Assembly (NCBI GenBank): GCA_029857655.1
Contig: JAOUGR010000056.1
Coordinates: forward strand, 1-9,856
Reading direction: 5' to 3'
Origin: Gammaproteobacteria bacterium
GTDB taxonomy: Bacteria > Pseudomonadota > Gammaproteobacteria > Steroidobacterales > Steroidobacteraceae
DNA length: 9,856 bases
In this document: one piece after another, positions 1-6,800 of the stretch
How positions within the stretch are numbered: the stretch's first letter is position 1
How the letters are laid out: the number at the start of each line of letters is the position of its first letter
Translations under genes and position numbers: made by a program
Notes under the pieces: generated by a model
What the model saw: only the letters and a program-made list of their open reading frames with translations
The model's database searches: none
What the model was told of the DNA's origin: nothing

Positions 1-24
1 CCAGGAGCGGAAAAGGTCACAATA

Positions 25-111
25 TGGTGCCGAGGGCGAGAATCGAACTCGCATGACCTTGCGGTCGGCAGATTTTGAGTCTGCTGTGTCTACCAATTCC
101 ACCACCCCGGC
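25..111 (-). tRNA. tRNA-Leu (anticodon CAA)
   Basis: An 87-nt leucine tRNA read on the minus strand, decoding UUG. The acceptor stem GCCGGGG pairs with CCTCGGC with one G-U pair. The anticodon arm GCAGA/TCTGC encloses loop CTCAAAA, so the anticodon CAA lies at 75-77. The long class II variable arm has stem GACC/GGTC around GCAA, as expected for tRNA-Leu. The T arm GCGAG/CTCGC encloses TTCGATT, and the 3' CCA is encoded at 25-27. No intrinsic terminator is visible in the 24 bases beyond its 3' end, so it may be processed from a longer transcript that leaves the window. Confidence 0.97.
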
Positions 112-124
112 GGTGCGGGGGGCG

Positions 125-130
125 AGTATA
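125..130 (-). promoter_or_regulatory. Candidate -10 element of the tRNA-Leu promoter
   Basis: On the minus strand this reads TATACT, five of six matches to TATAAT. It lies 14 bases upstream of the mature tRNA 5' end. It is followed by a run of C and G bases, the kind of GC-rich discriminator seen at stringently controlled stable-RNA promoters. I see no good -35 match at the expected distance, which would fall inside the Nudix coding sequence, so the call is tentative. On the plus strand the overlapping bases 127-132 read TATAAA. Confidence 0.4.
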
Positions 131-139
131 AATCGGGCC

Positions 140-685
140 ATGAACTTCTGCTCCAGCTGTGGCGCGCGTGTGGCCATGCAAGTCCCGGATGGTGACCACT
201 TGCAGCGCCAGGTCTGCACGGCCTGCGGCACCATCCATTACGAGAATCCGAAGCTGGTGGCGGGCTGCGTGGCGGAGCACGGTGGACGAATCCTGCTGTG
301 CCGGCGCGCGATCGAGCCGCGCCGGGGTTTCTGGACCATACCCGCGGGCTTCATGGAAAACGAGGAGACCCTGCAGCAGGCAGCCGCACGCGAATGCTGG
401 GAAGAAGCGCTTGCCCGGGTCGAGATCGGCGGTCTCTGCGCAATCGTGCACGTACTCCATGCACACCAGGTGCACGTGATGTTCCGTGCCACGCTGGCCG
501 AGCCCAGTTACGGTGTCGGTGTCGAAAGTCTCGAGGTGATGCTTTGTACCGAGGCCGAGATCCCGTGGCCGGAGATCGCGTTCCCGAGCGTCGCGTTTGC
601 GCTACGCAAGTACCTGGAGGATCGCGCTGCACGAACTGAAGGCCTGCATTTCAAGACCATCGACATGCGTCTTGCAAACCGCTGA
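140..685 (+). CDS. Nudix hydrolase with N-terminal zinc ribbon
   Basis: A 181-residue predicted pyrophosphohydrolase that cleaves a nucleoside diphosphate linked to a group X; the exact substrate cannot be read from sequence, with ADP-ribose or NADH-like dinucleotides as family possibilities. Residues 4-30 form a four-cysteine zinc ribbon (C4, C7, C26, C29), followed by HYENPK, as in NudC-like and COG1051-type enzymes. The Nudix box spans residues 70-92 with G70, E76, R84, E85, E88 and E89, the expected metal-binding pattern, but the usual final glycine is L91. The open frame continues upstream into the tRNA; I chose ATG 140 because it begins directly before the zinc ribbon and avoids the tRNA. 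No clear Shine-Dalgarno precedes it. fdxA follows 69 bases downstream on the same strand and could be co-transcribed. Confidence 0.9.
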   Translation: MNFCSSCGARVAMQVPDGDHLQRQVCTACGTIHYENPKLVAGCVAEHGGRILLCRRAIEPRRGFWTIPAGFMENEETLQQAAARECWEEALARVEIGGLCAIVHVLHAHQVHVMFRATLAEPSYGVGVESLEVMLCTEAEIPWPEIAFPSVAFALRKYLEDRAARTEGLHFKTIDMRLANR

Positions 686-754
686 GGCGGCAGCCGTACT
701 GCTCTCCCTGTGGCACAATGCGCGCCGCCGCCAAACCCGCCTGGAGTCGCCGGG

Positions 755-1078
755 ATGACATTCGTCGTCACCGAAACCTGTATCAAGTGCAAGTACATGG
801 ACTGCGTGGAAGTCTGCCCGGTGGACTGCTTCCACGAAGGGCCGAATTTCCTGGTCATCGACCCCGAGGAATGCATCGACTGCACCCTGTGCGAACCTGA
901 ATGCCCGGTCGAGGCAATCTATTCCGAAGAAGAGCTGCCGGCCGGCCAGGAGCAATTCCTCGCCATCAACGCCGAACTGTCAAAAGGCTGGCCGGTCATC
1001 ACGCAGCGCGGCGAGCCGCCCCCCGACGCGGACGAGTGGAAAGACGTCAAGGAGAAACTGCCGCTGCTCGAGCGCTGA
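755..1078 (+). CDS. fdxA: Seven-iron ferredoxin FdxA ([3Fe-4S][4Fe-4S])
   Basis: A 107-residue cytoplasmic electron carrier of the Azotobacter ferredoxin I type. Nine cysteines sit at residues 9, 12, 17, 21, 25, 40, 43, 46 and 50. By family knowledge, allowing one residue for the initiator Met, C9, C17 and C50 hold the 3Fe-4S cluster, while C21 with C40, C43 and C46 hold the 4Fe-4S cluster. The length of about 107 and the acidic C-terminal tail are typical. The frame is open upstream to 710, but ATG 755 begins MTFVVTETC, the family N-terminus, and has GGAG at 743-746 eight bases before it. It follows the Nudix gene on the same strand and converges on dsbC with a 5-base gap. Its redox partner is not evident from the neighbourhood. 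Confidence 0.97.
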   Translation: MTFVVTETCIKCKYMDCVEVCPVDCFHEGPNFLVIDPEECIDCTLCEPECPVEAIYSEEELPAGQEQFLAINAELSKGWPVITQRGEPPPDADEWKDVKEKLPLLER

Positions 1079-1083
1079 TCAGC
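1074..1083. repeat. Perfect 10-bp palindrome across the fdxA stop codon
   Basis: GCTGATCAGC is its own reverse complement. It contains the fdxA TGA (1076-1078) and ends one base before the dsbC stop on the other strand. With no loop and no T-run it is not a standard terminator; it may be chance or part of a larger fold with the inverted repeat at 1100-1120. Confidence 0.4.
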
Positions 1084-1830
1084 TCACTCGACGGTCCCGC
1101 CTGTCGGGGACTTCGACAGGTACTCGAAGAGTTGTTGCGCTGGCATGTATCCGGCAAGGTATTCGCCCTGTTCCGTGAAGATGCCGGGCGTCCCGCGCAG
1201 CCCGATCTCGCGGCCGATCGCATAGTCCCGTGCGACCGGCGTCTCGCATTTCGGCGCCTTGACGATTTCGCCGCGCTTGGCGCGGGTCAGCGCATCGCGC
1301 CTGTCCGCGCTGCACCACACCGCCTCGGCCTTGCGCCAGGACTCCGTGTCCGGACCGCTGCGCGGGTACATCAGGTAACGGATCCGTATGCCCAGGCCGT
1401 TCAATTCGGTCATCTCCTGATGCATGCGGCGGCAGAAGGTGCAATCGACGTCCGTGAAGACGGTCAGTGTGTAGCGGACCGGGCCGCTGGGCGCAAACAC
1501 GATGGCATCGGCGTCGGGAATCCCGGCCAGCAGCTCCAGGCGGCCCTTCAGCCGGGTGCGTTCCGTCAGGTTCTCCTTGCTGTCCATATCGAAGATGTCG
1601 CCGTCGATGTAGTAGCGGCCATCCGTCGACACGTAGCCAACTTCGGAACCGGACCGGACCTCGTACAGCCCTGGAACTGGTGCGGGCCTGATTTCTTCGG
1701 GCTTGATGTCGAGGCGCCGCGCAATATCGGCGCGCGCGTCAGACTTGGCGGGTTGCTGCGGGACAGTCGAAGCCGCACCGAGCGTCAGGCTGGCTGCGGC
1801 CAGCAGCAAGAATCGGGTTGGGTGGTTCAT
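1084..1830 (-). CDS. dsbC: Periplasmic thiol:disulfide isomerase DsbC
   Basis: A 248-residue periplasmic protein that reshuffles wrong disulfides and would be kept reduced by DsbD. Residues 1-20 form a signal peptide (short basic start, then a hydrophobic stretch). A dimerisation domain covers roughly 30-90, with YYIDGDIF at 73-80, and a thioredoxin fold follows. The active site is C130-T-F-C133 where E. coli DsbC has CGYC. A second cysteine pair, C183 and C205, matches the structural disulfide of DsbC, and T224-P225 is the cis-proline loop. I chose ATG 1830 because the signal peptide follows directly and CGAG lies six bases upstream; ATG 1836 is the alternative. It lies 71 bases downstream of xerD on the same strand, the order known from E. 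coli, but no recJ follows. Confidence 0.93.
   Translation of the reverse strand: MNHPTRFLLLAAASLTLGAASTVPQQPAKSDARADIARRLDIKPEEIRPAPVPGLYEVRSGSEVGYVSTDGRYYIDGDIFDMDSKENLTERTRLKGRLELLAGIPDADAIVFAPSGPVRYTLTVFTDVDCTFCRRMHQEMTELNGLGIRIRYLMYPRSGPDTESWRKAEAVWCSADRRDALTRAKRGEIVKAPKCETPVARDYAIGREIGLRGTPGIFTEQGEYLAGYMPAQQLFEYLSKSPTGGTVE
1100..1120. repeat. 7-bp inverted repeat near the 3' end of dsbC
   Basis: CCTGTCG (1100-1106) and CGACAGG (1114-1120) are perfect reverse complements around a 7-base loop. They lie in the last codons of dsbC and 21 bases past the fdxA stop, so a hairpin in the fdxA transcript is possible. No T-run follows. Confidence 0.3.
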
Positions 1831-1874
1831 GCGCATCTCGGTGAAAGGCTGCCTGGGCCTTGGACAGCGGCGCC

Positions 1875-1891
1875 GGGCCGCGGTTCGGCCC
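1875..1891 (-). other. GC-rich stem-loop at the predicted 5' end of the dsbC mRNA
   Basis: On the minus strand GGGCCG, loop AACCG, then CGGCCC: six perfect GC pairs around a five-base loop. It lies between the xerD stop and the dsbC start, directly downstream of the predicted extended -10, so it would be the first structure in a dsbC transcript. No T-run follows, so it is not an intrinsic terminator. A 5' stabilising hairpin is one reading; chance in GC-rich DNA is the other. Confidence 0.4.
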
Positions 1892-1895
1892 ACCG

Positions 1896-1904
1896 ATTAT
1901 ATCA
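1896..1904 (-). promoter_or_regulatory. Extended -10 promoter for dsbC
   Basis: On the minus strand this reads TGATATAAT, an exact match to the extended -10 consensus TGnTATAAT. The TGA is the xerD stop codon itself. No convincing -35 lies 16-18 bases upstream, which extended -10 promoters do not need. Transcription would start near 1889 and leave a leader of about 58 bases before the dsbC ATG. Confidence 0.55.
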
Positions 1905-2861
1905 ACCGCGGGGGTGATGTTGCGCGTGCAGTTCTTTCATGCGCTCGCGCGCGACGTGCGTATAGATCTGGGTCGTCGAGAGATCGCTGTGACCCAGCAG
2001 CATCTGCACGACGCGCAGGTCGGCGCCATGATTCAGCAGGTGCGTGGCGAAAGCGTGGCGCAGCGTGTGCGGCGAGAGCTCCTTTTCGATGCCCGCTTTC
2101 TTCGCATAGCGCTTGATGATGTGCCAGAAGGCCTGGCGGGTCATGCGGTCTCCGCGCCGGGTCGGGAACAGGTGATCGGTCTGGCGGTCGAGCAGGATCT
2201 CGCCGCGCGCGCCGCGCACGAAGTTGCCGAGCCAGCGCACTGCTTCCTCGCCGAGCGGTATGAGCCGCTCGCGATTGCCCTTGCCGACGATGCGGATGAC
2301 GCCCTGATTCTGGTTGACCTGGCCGTGCTTCAGGCTCACGAGCTCGGAAACCCGCAGGCCGGTTGCGTAAAGCACCTCGAGCATCGTGCGGTCGCGGTAA
2401 CCGAGAGGATCGCTGGTCTGCGGTGCGGCCAGCAGCGCATCAATCTGCGCCTCGGTCAGCGACTTCGGCAGGGAACGGCCGATCTTCGGCATCGCGATCT
2501 GGGCCGTCGGATCTTCCTTGACGACGCCTTCACGAACCAGGTAGCGGAAGAAGCGCCGGAAACTCGACAACTGGCGCGCCGTGGAACGTGGCCGGGCTCC
2601 GGTCTCGACACGCCAGGCGATGAATCCGAGCAGGTCATTGCGCGTCGTGCGCATGAGCACCGTGCCACGCCGGCGCAACCAGCGCGACAGCGCAGTGAGG
2701 TCGGCGCGGTAGGCAGCGAGGGTGTTCGGGGACAGTCCGCGCTCCATCCAGACCGCATCGAGGAATTTGACGATCATCGGCTCGACGGAATTGTCCGCCG
2801 TTTCAGCCGCCGCGAGCGTCGCGGCGCGTACCGATGTCGAGGATTTCATGGCTGCGCTCAT
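1902..2861 (-). CDS. xerD: Site-specific tyrosine recombinase XerD
   Basis: A 319-residue recombinase that, with XerC, resolves chromosome dimers at dif under FtsK control. Residues about 30-115 form the N-terminal core-binding domain, and the catalytic domain follows. All active-site residues are visible: R170, K194, H265, R268, H291 and nucleophile Y300. Their spacing matches E. coli XerD (R148, K172, H244, R247, H270, Y279) with an offset of 21-22. The offset reflects an N-terminal extension of about 22 residues rich in Ala and Ser. ATG 2861 is chosen because AGGG precedes it by seven bases; M5 lacks a comparable site. dsbC lies directly downstream. The gene diverges from the acyltransferase gene across 197 bases in which I see no convincing promoter. 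The dsbC linkage argues for XerD rather than XerC or a phage integrase. Confidence 0.95.
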   Translation of the reverse strand: MSAAMKSSTSVRAATLAAAETADNSVEPMIVKFLDAVWMERGLSPNTLAAYRADLTALSRWLRRRGTVLMRTTRNDLLGFIAWRVETGARPRSTARQLSSFRRFFRYLVREGVVKEDPTAQIAMPKIGRSLPKSLTEAQIDALLAAPQTSDPLGYRDRTMLEVLYATGLRVSELVSLKHGQVNQNQGVIRIVGKGNRERLIPLGEEAVRWLGNFVRGARGEILLDRQTDHLFPTRRGDRMTRQAFWHIIKRYAKKAGIEKELSPHTLRHAFATHLLNHGADLRVVQMLLGHSDLSTTQIYTHVARERMKELHAQHHPRG

Positions 2862-3058
2862 TGACTTGCCCTGCTTCCGTAAGCGGACGGCGCCGCCGCC
2901 GGCGCATGATGGCGGGCGGCGGGCCGGTGCGACAGAATGCAGACGCAGTATCTGTGCCTCCGATGCAGTCGAACGTGACCGGTCTCACATACGCCAATGA
3001 CCATTAACATAACCGGAACCAGTTCACAGTACCCCCACGGTCCGGCCGGGGGAAATTG

Positions 3059-3769
3059 ATGACAGCCAATCCGCTGCGCCTGCTGTGGGGGGTCTACGCC
3101 TGGCTGCTGGTGGTGCTGATGCTGCTGATCGCGGCCCTGCCCGTGCTTGCGCTGCCACGCCTGGCGCAGCGTCGCAGCGCGGCCGCATTCATCTGCCGCG
3201 CATATTTCCTGCTGTGCGGCCTGCCGGTGCACCGCATCGGCATGGACCGGCTGCCCACCGGCGCCTGCATCGTGGTCGCGAATCACGCCAGCTATCTCGA
3301 CGGGCCCCTGCTGTTCGCAGTGCTGCCGCCGCGCTTCGGATTCGTGATCAAGAAGGAGGCGTCGCGCATCCCGCTGGCGGGAACCCTGATGCGGCGGCTC
3401 GGCCACCATTTCGTCAACCGCAGCAACCGCAACGAGGGCGCCGGCGACGCCCGGCGCATCCTGCGCGCTGTCAGCCAGGGCGAGTCGGTTGCATTCTTCC
3501 CGGAAGGGACATTCGGCGTGCAGACGGGCGTCGCGCGCTTCCACACCGGTGCATTTGCGACCGCGGCGCGGGCCGGCCTGCCGGTCGTGCCGGTCGCCAT
3601 CCGCGGCACGCGGCGCGCGCTCCGCGCCAGGACTTTCGTGCCGCGCTGGTCGCGGATCGAGGTCGAGGCGCTGGCGCCGATTACGGGTGCTCCCGGCGAA
3701 GGCGCGATCGCGATGCGCGACTCGGCGCGCGAACAGATCGCGGCGGCGCTTTCCGAACCCTTGTTGTAG
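3059..3769 (+). CDS. PlsC-type lysophospholipid (1-acylglycerol-3-phosphate) acyltransferase
   Basis: A 236-residue membrane-associated enzyme predicted to acylate lysophosphatidic acid or a related lysolipid, using acyl-ACP or acyl-CoA, in phospholipid synthesis. Residues about 10-32 form one hydrophobic membrane segment. The acyltransferase motif NHASYLD gives the catalytic H76 and D81 (HX4D). FPEGT at 147-151 is the second signature, and HTGAF followed by a VVPVAIRG stretch is typical of the family's third and fourth blocks. Length is close to E. coli PlsC (245). The start is ATG 3059 with GGGGGA at 3048-3053 five bases before it; the TTG at 3056 is in frame but less likely. It stands alone, divergent from xerD and convergent with icmF. 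The exact lysolipid substrate cannot be told from sequence. Confidence 0.88.
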   Translation: MTANPLRLLWGVYAWLLVVLMLLIAALPVLALPRLAQRRSAAAFICRAYFLLCGLPVHRIGMDRLPTGACIVVANHASYLDGPLLFAVLPPRFGFVIKKEASRIPLAGTLMRRLGHHFVNRSNRNEGAGDARRILRAVSQGESVAFFPEGTFGVQTGVARFHTGAFATAARAGLPVVPVAIRGTRRALRARTFVPRWSRIEVEALAPITGAPGEGAIAMRDSAREQIAAALSEPLL

Positions 3770-3773
3770 TCGT

Positions 3774-3817
3774 GCCGTACCGCCGGCGCAGGCGTCACAT
3801 GTTGCGGCGGTACTGGC
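3774..3817. repeat. Long inverted repeat between the convergent acyltransferase and icmF genes
   Basis: GCCGTACCGCCG (3774-3785) pairs with 3805-3817, where CGGCGGTAC is followed by a bulged T and then GGC. That is a 12-bp stem with one bulge, including nine uninterrupted pairs, around a 19-base loop. One arm lies past the acyltransferase stop and the other codes the last residues of IcmF, so the icmF stop is in the loop. It would fold in both transcripts. No T-run follows on either strand. Confidence 0.5.
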
Positions 3818-6800
3818 CACCGACGGCGTAGAGCGCGCGCGATATGCGGCCCAATGACGCCGACTTGACCGTCTCCATGAGTTCGCCAAACACGTTTCCG
3901 GAAGTTGCCGCGGCGGCCGCCAGCCGATCGAGCGCCGCGCCCTGCGCGGGCGCGTGCACGTCGTTGAATTCGCGCACCGCGACGACCTGGGCCTGCTTTT
4001 CCTCCTCGGTCGAGCGAATCAGCTCAGCATGGCGGTTCTCGTCGGGATTCACCTGCTCCGGCAGGAAGGTGTTGACGCCGACGATCGGCAGGCTGCCGTC
4101 GTGCTTCTTGTGCTCGTAGTAAAGCGACTCTTCCTGGATCTTGCCGCGCTGGTACATGGTCTCCATCGCGCCCAGCACGCCGCCGCGCTCCGAGATGCTT
4201 TCAAACTCCTGGTAGACGGCCTCCTCCACGACCTCGGTCAGGCGCTCGAGCGCGAATGAGCCCTGCCAGGGATTCTGGTTCTGGTTGAGGCCAAGTTCAC
4301 GCGCGATGATCAGCTGGATAGCAACCGCGCGGCGCACGCTCTCTTCGGTCGGCGTCGTGATCGCCTCGTCATAGGCATTGGTGTGCAGGCTGTTGCAGCT
4401 GTCGAAAAGCGCATACATCGCCTGCAAGGTCGTGCGGATATCGTTGAACTGGATCTCGCGCGCGTGCAGAGAGCGCCCGGAAGTCTGCACATGGTACTTC
4501 AGCATCTGGCTGCGCGGACCGGCGCCATAGCGGTCACGCATCGCGCGCGCCCAGATGCGCCGGGCGACGCGCCCGATCACGGCATATTCCGGGTCCATGC
4601 CATTCGAGAAGAAGAACGACAGGTTCGGCGCGAAATCATCGACTCTCATGCCGCGCGACAGGTAGTACTCGACGATCGTGAAGCCGTTTGCCAGCGTGAA
4701 TGCGAGCTGTGATACCGGGTTCGCGCCGGCTTCCGCGATGTGATAACCGGAGATCGACACCGAATAAAAATTCCGCACGCTGTTATCGATGAAGAACTGC
4801 TGCATGTCGCCCATCATCCGGAGCGCAAACTCGGTCGAGAATATGCAGGTGTTCTGTGCCTGGTCTTCCTTCAGGATGTCGGCCTGCACCGTGCCGCGCA
4901 CGCGCGCAAGCGCATCGGCGCGGATCTTCCCGTAGGTCTCGCCGTCGAGCAGCTGATCGCCACTGACACCCAGCAAGCCCAGGCCGCCGCCGTCGTGGCC
5001 TGGCGGCAGTTCACCGCGATATGCCGGCCGCGCGCGGCCCTTGAAGAGCTTCGCGATCTTCGCTTCCGCCTCGGGCCAGCGCCCGCTCTCGCGCAAATGC
5101 CGTTCGACCTGCTGGTCCACCGCCGTATTCATGAACATCGCGAGAATCATGGGCGCCGGGCCATTGATCGTCATCGAGACGGATGTGGAAGGCGCGCACA
5201 GGTCGAATCCCGAATACAGGCGCTTCATGTCGTCGAGTGTCGCGATCGAGACACCCGAATTGCCGATGCGGCCGTAGATGTCCGGGCGTTCGTCCGGATC
5301 CTCGCCGTAAAGCGTCGTTGAATCGAAGGCCGTCGACAGCCGCGCACCCTTGTGCCCCGCAGCGACGTAATGGAAGCGCCGGTTGGTGCGCTCCGGCATA
5401 CCCTCGCCGGCGAACATGCGGGTCGGATCTTCGTCCTCGCGGCGATACGGGTAGATGCCGGCGGTGTATGGATAGGAGCCCGGCAGGTTTTCGGTCAGGA
5501 GATACGCGAGCAGGTCGCCCCAGTTGCGGTAACGCGGGGTCGCGATCTTCGGGAGCTTCAGGTGCGACAGCGACTCGGTGTAATTCTGGCCGCGCACCTC
5601 GCGCTCGCGGACGCGGTAACCGTACTCGACCGCGGTCGCCGCCTGGTCGCGCTCCGGCCAGGCTTTCAACAGCGCGACGCCCTCGGCTCCGACGGCGTCG
5701 AGCGCCGCATTGTATTCGCGCCGCAATCTCTGCGTTACGCCGTCAGCTTCGCGCAGCGCCGCCTCCGGATACCGATCAAGCGCCCCCGGCAACGCAGGAT
5801 CGCCCGCCGCTTCGAGCGCACGATGCAGGCCGTGCGCGCGGCTCGCGGCTTCCGCGGCGGCGAGCGCGCCCTGGTGGGCCTTGCGGCCGTCGGCGGCGAT
5901 CTCGGCCAGGTATCGCACCCGCTCGCCCGGGATGATCGGCTGGCGATGTGGCAGGCCGACCGGCGCCAGCCCCTTCGGCTGCCAGCGCCGCAGGCGGCCC
6001 CATTGCTCCTCGAGTTTCGCGCACAGCGCGGCGAACAGCGTGTTTACGCCGGCGTCGTTGAACTGGCTTGCGATAGTCGGGAAGACCGGCAGCTGCTCGG
6101 GCGGCGTCTTGAAGAGCTTGCGGTTGCGCGCGACCTGCTTGCGCACGTCTCGCAAGGCGTCCTCGGCACCGCGCTTCTCGAACTTGTTGAGCGCAATGAA
6201 ATCGGCGAAATCCAGCATGTCTATTTTTTCAAGCTGGCTCGCCGCGCCGTAGTCGCTCGTCATCACGTACATCGAGAGGTCCACGAGATCCACGATCTCC
6301 GTGTCGCTCTGGCCGATGCCCGCGGTTTCGATGACGATCAGGTCGAATCCGGCAGCCTTCAGGAGCTTCACGGTGTCGGCGAGCACCGCACTCGTCGCCA
6401 GGTGCTGGCGGCGCGTCGCGAGCGAACGCATGAACAACTGCTCGTTGGCCAGGGAATTCATGCGGATCCGGTCGCCCAGCAGCGCCCCGCCGGAGCGCCG
6501 CCTGGTCGGGTCCATCGCCACAACGGCAACCTTGCGGTCCGGGAAGAATCGCACGATCCGGTTCAGGATCTCGTCTGTCAGCGAGGACTTGCCGGCCCCG
6601 CCGGTTCCGGTAATGCCAAGCACGGGCGGGCGATTCAGTGTCTTGGCCGCGAGACCCCGGATCCTCGTCACCAGGGCCTCGTCGCCACCCAGTTCCAGCG
6701 CAGATATGGCGCGTGCCAGGCCGACAGGGTCGTCCGCCGAGACGGCGTTCCCATCGAAAACCGGACGGGTTGCGCCCTGCACCCGCCGGAACACGTCGCC

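Noticed and set aside
53..139. Upstream extension of the Nudix frame
   Set aside because: It would translate through the tRNA-Leu gene and has no homology to the zinc-ribbon N-terminus.
25..2861. tRNA plus a tyrosine recombinase read as an integrated element
   Set aside because: The recombinase has XerD spacing and dsbC linkage, lies 1.8 kb from the tRNA, and I see no direct repeat of the tRNA 3' end or phage genes.
901..2864. Long plus-strand frames over dsbC (901-1917) and xerD (1860-2864)
   Set aside because: Both are antisense shadows of well-recognised genes and show no motif of their own.
2893..2912. GCC/GGC-rich repeat-like stretch in the xerD-acyltransferase gap
   Set aside because: It makes only a five-pair stem in very GC-rich sequence and has no T-run or second copy.
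3056..3058. In-frame TTG as start of the acyltransferase
   Set aside because: The adjacent ATG at 3059 is a stronger start with better spacing from GGGGGA.
2858..3889. A 343-codon minus-strand frame over the acyltransferase gene
   Set aside because: It is antisense to a gene with clear HX4D and FPEGT motifs and overlaps both xerD and icmF ends; composition is low-complexity Arg/Ala.
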